Of a DNA stretch of 64,000 nucleotides, positions 59,565 to 64,000 are shown piece after piece. Source of the DNA: Muricoccus nepalensis (GTDB lineage Bacteria; Pseudomonadota; Alphaproteobacteria; Acetobacterales; Acetobacteraceae); NCBI RefSeq assembly GCF_006438825.1, contig NZ_RCZP01000006.1, forward strand, positions 78,876-142,875, in the 5' to 3' direction. The notes under the pieces were generated by a model. It did no database searches. It worked only from the letters and a program-made list of their open reading frames with translations, and was not told where the DNA came from. Position 1 is the first letter of the stretch; every line of letters begins with the position of its first letter. A program made the position numbers and the translations under genes.

Positions 59565-61355
59565 ATGACGGGCAGGATCCATTCCGCCGACCTGTTGCCC
59601 ATTTCCCGCGCGGACGGGCTTCTCGCGCGCTGGCCGCACCTGCCGGCCTTCTGGCCGGAGCGGGCGCTGGACGAGCGTAAGGCATTGCCATCCTTCACTC
59701 TTTCGCCCTTCGCCCCGCCCCGATTCGCGGGGAGGGACCGGCCGTCGCTGGTCGTTACGGACTGTGAAGAAAGTCTTAAGGAGGGGGAGGCGCCGGCGCT
59801 GGCGGGCCTGATCGCGCGCCATCGCCTCGGGGGGGTGCCGGGCCTGCCCGACCCCGGCGCGGCCGCGCTCGGTCTGGCCGGCGGGTTCCGGGTTGTGCTA
59901 GATTCCTGCGATTCGGAATCGTATCAATCGATACGGCATGCGTTGGACACGGCGCTGGCCGCGGGCGGGGCGGTGCTCGTCGCGCGCGATCCCTTCGCCA
60001 GCCCCGCGGCGCCGCCCTGCCTGCCGGACCTGCCGGGCACGCGGCGGCTGGCCGGGCCCCTTTCCCCCTGGACCCTGCTCGACGCCGCCTCGGCGCTGCA
60101 CGGCGCCGGGCCGCTGATGGCGGCGCTGGCCGAGGCCGCGGGGGTGCCGCACGACCGCCCGGGCGCGCATCTCGTCCCCCTGCTGGCGCGGACGCGCGCG
60201 GCGGACCCCTTCCGCGGCCGTTCCTGGACGCGGGCGGAGGGCTTCGCGCTGCTGGCGGACTGGGTGGCGGCCGCGCGGGAGAACCGGGGCGTCTCGGCCT
60301 GCATCGGCATCGCCCGCTGGAAGCGCCGGCAGGTCGCGGCGCTGCTGGCGCTGGAGGAGGGGGCGCCCGTCTTCACGAGCACCTCGCGCGCGGTCGCGAA
60401 GGCGCGGGCGGAGGGCGGCGCCGTCGTCGCCTGGGCGGCGTCCTGCCCGGACGCGCTCGCCGCGCGCATCCGCGGCCAAGGGGTGGAGCTTCGGCTGCTG
60501 GAGGACGGCTTCGTGCGGTCCCGCGGGCTCGGGGCGCGCTTCCTGCCGGGCGCCTCCTACAGCCTCGACGCACGCGGGGCTTATTACGACCCGCGCCAGC
60601 CCTCGACGCTGGAGACGATCCTGGCGGGCGGCGGCTTCGAGCCCGGGCTCCTCTCGCGCGCGGCGGCGCTGCGGGCGGAGATCGTCCGGCGCGGGGTGTC
60701 GAAGTACAACCTGGCGGGCGGGGCCGCGATGCCCGACCTGCCGGCGGACGGGCGGCCGGTCCTCCTCGTGCCGGGGCAGGTGGAGGACGACGCCTCGGTG
60801 CGGCTGGGCGGGGGCGCCATCCAGTCCAACCTCGCCCTGCTGCGCGCCGTGCGGGCGGCCGAGCCGGACGCCTTCATCCTGTACAAGCCGCACCCGGACC
60901 TCGAGGCCGGGTACCGGCGCGGGCGGCTGCGGGCGGCGGACTTGGCGGGGCTGGCGGACGCGGTGGCCGGGGGCGTGCCGCTGCCGGCGCTGTTGCCGCA
61001 CGTCGACGCGCTGCACACCCTCACCTCGCTCTCGGGCTTCGAGGCGCTGCTGCGCGGGGTGCCCGTCACCTGCTGGGGTCAGCCCTTCTACGCGGGCTGG
61101 GGGCTGACGGAGGACCGCGCGCCCCTGCCAGCGGGGCGCCGCGGCGTGGCGCGAAGCCTCGACGAGCTCGTGGCGGCGGCGCTCATCCTCTACCCGCGCT
61201 ACGTCGACCCCGTGACGCTGCTGCCCTGCCCCGTGGAGGTGATGCTCGACCGCCTGGCGGACCCCGCGGCCTGGCGGGTCTCGCCGCTCACCCTGCACCG
61301 GGGGGTGGAGGGATTCCTGCGCGGGGCGCTGGCGCGGATCGGGCGGCGGCGGTGA
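59565..61355 (+). CDS. kpsC: KpsC-type capsule beta-Kdo transferase with reduced N-terminal module
   Basis: A 596-residue cytoplasmic protein. Residues from about 243 form one full KpsC transferase module: IGIARWKRRQVAALL, LRLLEDGFVRSRGLGARFLPG near 312, LLVPGQVEDDASVRLG, LYKPHPDLEAGYRRG, and TSLSGFEALLRGVPVTCWGQPFYAGWGLT near 486. KpsC normally has two such modules (about 670 residues); here residues 1-235 keep only a weak trace (SPWTLLDAASALHGAGPLMA). The enzyme builds the poly-Kdo linker on the lipid. ATG at 59565; GTGs about seven codons earlier are possible. It overlaps the SDR gene by four bases. Confidence 0.85.
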   Translation: MTGRIHSADLLPISRADGLLARWPHLPAFWPERALDERKALPSFTLSPFAPPRFAGRDRPSLVVTDCEESLKEGEAPALAGLIARHRLGGVPGLPDPGAAALGLAGGFRVVLDSCDSESYQSIRHALDTALAAGGAVLVARDPFASPAAPPCLPDLPGTRRLAGPLSPWTLLDAASALHGAGPLMAALAEAAGVPHDRPGAHLVPLLARTRAADPFRGRSWTRAEGFALLADWVAAARENRGVSACIGIARWKRRQVAALLALEEGAPVFTSTSRAVAKARAEGGAVVAWAASCPDALAARIRGQGVELRLLEDGFVRSRGLGARFLPGASYSLDARGAYYDPRQPSTLETILAGGGFEPGLLSRAAALRAEIVRRGVSKYNLAGGAAMPDLPADGRPVLLVPGQVEDDASVRLGGGAIQSNLALLRAVRAAEPDAFILYKPHPDLEAGYRRGRLRAADLAGLADAVAGGVPLPALLPHVDALHTLTSLSGFEALLRGVPVTCWGQPFYAGWGLTEDRAPLPAGRRGVARSLDELVAAALILYPRYVDPVTLLPCPVEVMLDRLADPAAWRVSPLTLHRGVEGFLRGALARIGRRR

Positions 61356-62125
61356 GGGGCGGGGTGATCGTCTCCGGCGCCTCGCGCGGGCTCGGGGCGG
61401 CGCTGGCGCGGCGCTTCGCGGCGCCGGGGGTCACGCTCGGGCTGCTGGCGCGGGGCGAGGCGGGGCTGCGCGAGACGGCGGCAGCCTGCGAGGCGCGGGG
61501 CGCGCGCGTGCGGGTCGCGGTGCTCGACGTGCGGGACGCGGCGGGGGTGGCGGAGGCGGTGCTCGGCTGGGACGCGGAGGCGCCGACGGCGCTGGTGGTG
61601 GCGAACGCCGGCATCGCGGCGGGGCGGCGGCCGGACGGCACGGCGGAGGGGGTGGCGGACGTCGCGGCCCAGGTCTCGGTGAACCTGCTGGGCGCGGTGA
61701 ACCTGGTCGGGCCGCTGCTGCCGGCGATCCGGGCGCGGGGCGCGGGGCGGATCGGGCTGGTGGCCTCGGTCGCGGCCTTCCGGGGCCTGCCGGACAGCCC
61801 GGGCTACTGCGCCTCCAAGGCGGGGCTCTGGGCCTGGGGGGAGGCGATCCGGGCGGACCTGCGGGGGACGGGCGCCGGGGTGACGCTCATCGCGCCCGGC
61901 TTCTTCGAGAGCGACATGGGCCGCGCCTGGCGGGGCGGGCGGCCCTTCTCGCTCTCGACCGAGGCGGCGGCGGCGCGGGTCGAGCGGGCGCTGCGGCGGG
62001 GGCGCCCGTCCTGCGCCTTCCCGCTGCCGCTCGTCGTGGGGCTGCGCGCGCTGTCGCTGCTGCCGGCGCCGCTGGCGGACCGGGCGGTGCGGCTGCTGCG
62101 GTTCCGGATCGCGGAGGGCGGCTAG
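61352..62125 (+). CDS. Short-chain dehydrogenase/reductase in capsule locus
   Basis: A 257-residue classical SDR: cofactor motif VSGASRGLGAALA at residues 6-18, VVANAGIAAG, the catalytic Ser in LVASVAAF and YCASKAGL with Tyr and Lys. The Arg after the Ser in the Gly motif hints at NADP(H). The GTG start overlaps the kpsC stop, so it is probably translated with it and acts on a sugar nucleotide or lipid of the capsule pathway; the substrate is unknown. Its stop overlaps the kpsS stop in a shared CTAG. Confidence 0.87.
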   Translation: MRGGVIVSGASRGLGAALARRFAAPGVTLGLLARGEAGLRETAAACEARGARVRVAVLDVRDAAGVAEAVLGWDAEAPTALVVANAGIAAGRRPDGTAEGVADVAAQVSVNLLGAVNLVGPLLPAIRARGAGRIGLVASVAAFRGLPDSPGYCASKAGLWAWGEAIRADLRGTGAGVTLIAPGFFESDMGRAWRGGRPFSLSTEAAAARVERALRRGRPSCAFPLPLVVGLRALSLLPAPLADRAVRLLRFRIAEGG

Positions 62126-63378
62126 GGCGGCGTCTCGAGGAGGGGCTGGTTGACCAGCCCGTGGTGCAGGCGGTGGACGGCGCCCGCCACGGCGGCGTCG
62201 AGGCCGGGGCGGGCGTAGTAGGCGCCGCGGAGGTGCAGGCAGTGGGCGATGCCGCGCAGGAAGGCCTCGCGCAGCACGGGGTCGGGCGCGCGGCCCTCGG
62301 TCCAGAAGGTGCTGAGCGGGCCGCCATGGGTGAGGCCGGGGATCTTGTAGAGGGCGTCGCCGAGGGCGAGGGTCGGCAGGCGGTCCACGATCGAGCGCAG
62401 GCCGACGGTGCTGTTGATGGTGATGACGCCCTGCACGCTCTCGGTAATGGCGCCGAGGTTGCCGCCGCCGAGATAGTGGACGCGCTCGGCCACTCCTGCC
62501 CGCTGCGCCATGCCCGCCACGCGGCGGCCCCAGTTTTTGATGGCGGGGTCCAGCGGGTGGACCTTCACGAGAAGCTGCGCCTCCGCCGGCGCGTGGGCGG
62601 CGAAGGAGCGGGTGACCTCGTCGATGGCCGTGTCGAGGTCGGGGTAGGTGGAGTAGGCGCGGACGGAGAAGTCGGTCTCCATCTGCATCGCCATGAGGAA
62701 GAGCGGGCGGCCCTGGCGCTTCAGCCGGTCGATGATCGCGTCCGCCCGCCGGTTGGCGCGGCGGCGGCCGAGGATGCGGGTGAGGGTGCCGAGATAGACC
62801 TGCAGCGGGTTGTAGATCTGGTGGCTCTCGTAGTGCCGGAAGGGGCCGGGGACGAGGCTGGCGAAGTGGTAGGCCATGTCCCAGACGGCCTGGTTGAAGA
62901 AGCTGTCGCGGTAGCGGGTCGCGAGGTCGGGCGGCGGCAGGTCCCTGGCGAGGGCGAGGATGGCCTCGGGGTCGCGCGGGAAGCGGCTCTCGCGGTTCAG
63001 GCCGTCGAACTCGAAGGTGATCCAGTCGGGGCGGAGGTAGCCGAAGTCGGTGGCGACCACGTCGGTGCCGCGCGCCCGCGCCGCCGCGATCGCCTCGCGG
63101 TGGTAGAAGCGCTGCTCGCCGAGGAGGACGATGGCGTCGACGGCGTGCCGGTCGAGGAAGGCGGCGATGAAGGCGGGCCATTCCTCGGGGCGGCCGGTGA
63201 AGTCGGTTGCGCCCGGGCCACGCCAGGCGAGCCGGTCGCCGAGGCAGAGGTTGATCCGGTGCACCCCGTGGCCGAGGCGGCGCAGGCCCGCGCCGATCTC
63301 GCTGAAGAACGGGGTGATCGGCCCCTGCAGGAAGAGGAATTGCCTCGGCCGGGGAGCGCTTTCTGATTCCTGAGGCAC
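62122..63378 (-). CDS. kpsS: Capsule beta-Kdo transferase KpsS
   Basis: A 418-residue KpsS/LipB-type protein: FLFLQGPITPFFSEIGAGLRRLGHGVHRINLCLGD at the N-terminus, TDFGYLRPDWITFEFDGLN, VYLGTLTRILGRRR, LLVKVHPLDPAIKNW (the VKxHP motif) and GVITINSTVGLRSIVDRLPTLALGDALY. KpsS adds the first Kdo to the lipid, KpsC extends it. It is transcribed against kpsC-SDR. With kpsD-E-T-M this gives a nearly complete group-2-type capsule export set; kdsA/kdsB-like genes are not in view. Confidence 0.9.
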   Translation of the reverse strand: MPQESESAPRPRQFLFLQGPITPFFSEIGAGLRRLGHGVHRINLCLGDRLAWRGPGATDFTGRPEEWPAFIAAFLDRHAVDAIVLLGEQRFYHREAIAAARARGTDVVATDFGYLRPDWITFEFDGLNRESRFPRDPEAILALARDLPPPDLATRYRDSFFNQAVWDMAYHFASLVPGPFRHYESHQIYNPLQVYLGTLTRILGRRRANRRADAIIDRLKRQGRPLFLMAMQMETDFSVRAYSTYPDLDTAIDEVTRSFAAHAPAEAQLLVKVHPLDPAIKNWGRRVAGMAQRAGVAERVHYLGGGNLGAITESVQGVITINSTVGLRSIVDRLPTLALGDALYKIPGLTHGGPLSTFWTEGRAPDPVLREAFLRGIAHCLHLRGAYYARPGLDAAVAGAVHRLHHGLVNQPLLETPP

Positions 63379-63449
63379 CCGGGTTCCATATGCGGCGCGG
63401 GCGGCGGGGACAATCCCGCATCGGCCGGGCCCGCCCGGCCGCGGGGTGG

Positions 63450-64000
63450 TCAGAGGCGGGCGCGCAGCGCCGCCCGGATGTCGGCGGCGTCGACGAGGCG
63501 GAGGCCGCGGCGCCGGGCGTCGCGCAGGGCGGCGCGGGAGGGGAAGGGGCGGTAGGGCAGGGGCTCGACGGGCCGTTCCTCGGCGTCGCCGGTGGCGAGG
63601 CGGGCCAGGGCCTCGGCGGCGAGCGGGACGGCGGCCTCGTGCAGGAGGCGGGCGGCGGCGGAGACGGTGGTGCCGGGCGGGAGGGGAACCGCGCGCTGGG
63701 CGAGCACCGCCCCGGCGTCGATCCGGGGCACGAGGCGGTGGACGGTGACGCCGTGGGCGCCGTTGCCCTCCAGCCCCGCCCAGAAGGTGGGGATGGGGCC
63801 GCGGTGGCGGGGCAGGAGGGAGGGGTGGACGTTGATGCCGCCCTTTGGGGCGAGGGCGAGGGTCTCGGCGGAGAGGATCCCGTCGAAGTGGAAGGTGACG
63901 ATCAGCTCGGCGCCGGAAGCGCGGAGGGCCTCGGCGAAGGCGGGGCCGTTCACGTCCTCCACGGCCACCACGCGCGCGGCGCCGTCGGACAGGGCGCGGG
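63450..64000 (-). CDS. Formyltransferase-family protein (5' end beyond the window)
   Basis: The C-terminal 183 or so codons of a formyl-transferase-fold protein are visible and the frame remains open to the right edge. LIVTFHFDGILSAETLALAPKGGINVHPSLLPRHRGPIPTFWAGLEG includes the NVHPSLLPxxRG signature of folate-dependent formyltransferases; GVTVHRLVPRIDAGAVLAQRAVPL is also typical. In this family the Asn and His act in catalysis. Near a polysaccharide locus it could be a sugar N-formyltransferase rather than methionyl-tRNA formyltransferase; the C-terminal tRNA domain seems too short. Confidence 0.8.
   Translation of the reverse strand, partial: RALSDGAARVVAVEDVNGPAFAEALRASGAELIVTFHFDGILSAETLALAPKGGINVHPSLLPRHRGPIPTFWAGLEGNGAHGVTVHRLVPRIDAGAVLAQRAVPLPPGTTVSAAARLLHEAAVPLAAEALARLATGDAEERPVEPLPYRPFPSRAALRDARRRGLRLVDAADIRAALRARL

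Noticed and set aside
59774-59790. TAAGGAGG Shine-Dalgarno-like sequence inside kpsC
   Set aside because: No ATG, GTG or TTG follows at a usable distance in the kpsC frame; it encodes Leu-Lys-Glu-Gly and is probably chance.

Overview
The window is a continuous stretch of chromosome from a very GC-rich alphaproteobacterium. Gene content (lptF-lptG-lptD-surA-rsmA, ileS-lspA-DUF3035-M16-M16, holC next to pepA, orphan periplasmic binding proteins, Tat-like signal peptides) and extreme G/C codon use fit Acetobacteraceae of the Roseomonas type; this is inference, since no rRNA or marker comparison was possible. There are about 55 protein genes, tightly packed and often coupled by ATGA/GTGA overlaps. 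I found no tRNA, rRNA, CRISPR array or intact transposon.

Layout. 1-5.4 kb: end of a truncated small gene, holC, two tandem leucyl aminopeptidases (one a diverged paralogue), a WYL-type regulator, a VOC protein and a Gly/Tyr-rich lipoprotein. 5.5-9.1 kb: cupin, cysQ-like phosphatase, Sua5-type tRNA threonylcarbamoyl synthase, split chromate transporter. 9.1-12 kb: ferric iron binding protein and permease behind a Fur-box-like site. 12-21.5 kb: FAD-linked dehydrogenase coupled to a trypsin-like lipoprotein, then the LPS-transport/outer-membrane biogenesis operon lptF-lptG-lptD-surA-rsmA. 21.5-29.2 kb: a minus-strand operon deoR-HAD phosphatase-phnD-phnC-phnE-phnE-glpD, with a second phnD-like gene diverging from it. 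29.3-34.5 kb: DHA2 efflux pump, DUF305 protein behind a CueR-like operator, orphan binding protein, chalcone-isomerase-like protein, 3-hydroxyisobutyryl-CoA hydrolase.

34.7-40.8 kb: an ABC ATPase that has lost nearly every catalytic motif, an AT-richer insert with one membrane-anchored unknown gene, then a polyamine/spermidine-type binding protein, two permeases and an exported Mn/Fe superoxide dismutase. 41-43.4 kb: a serralysin-like zinc protease ending in six near-identical 48-residue FG-GAP repeats. 43.4-50.2 kb: ileS-lspA-DUF3035-M16-M16 on the minus strand. 50.4-63.4 kb: DUF3297, two glycosyltransferases and a group-2-type capsule locus (kpsD-E-T-M with a small lipoprotein, kpsC, an SDR, kpsS). 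The window ends inside a formyltransferase gene.

Main themes: envelope building (LPS transport, capsule, lipoprotein signal peptidase) and nutrient uptake (iron, phosphonate or glycerol-phosphate-like compounds, polyamine-like solutes). The points most worth checking are the degenerate ABC ATPase beside the AT-rich insert, the phn-glpD operon, and the copper-type operator in front of the DUF305 gene.
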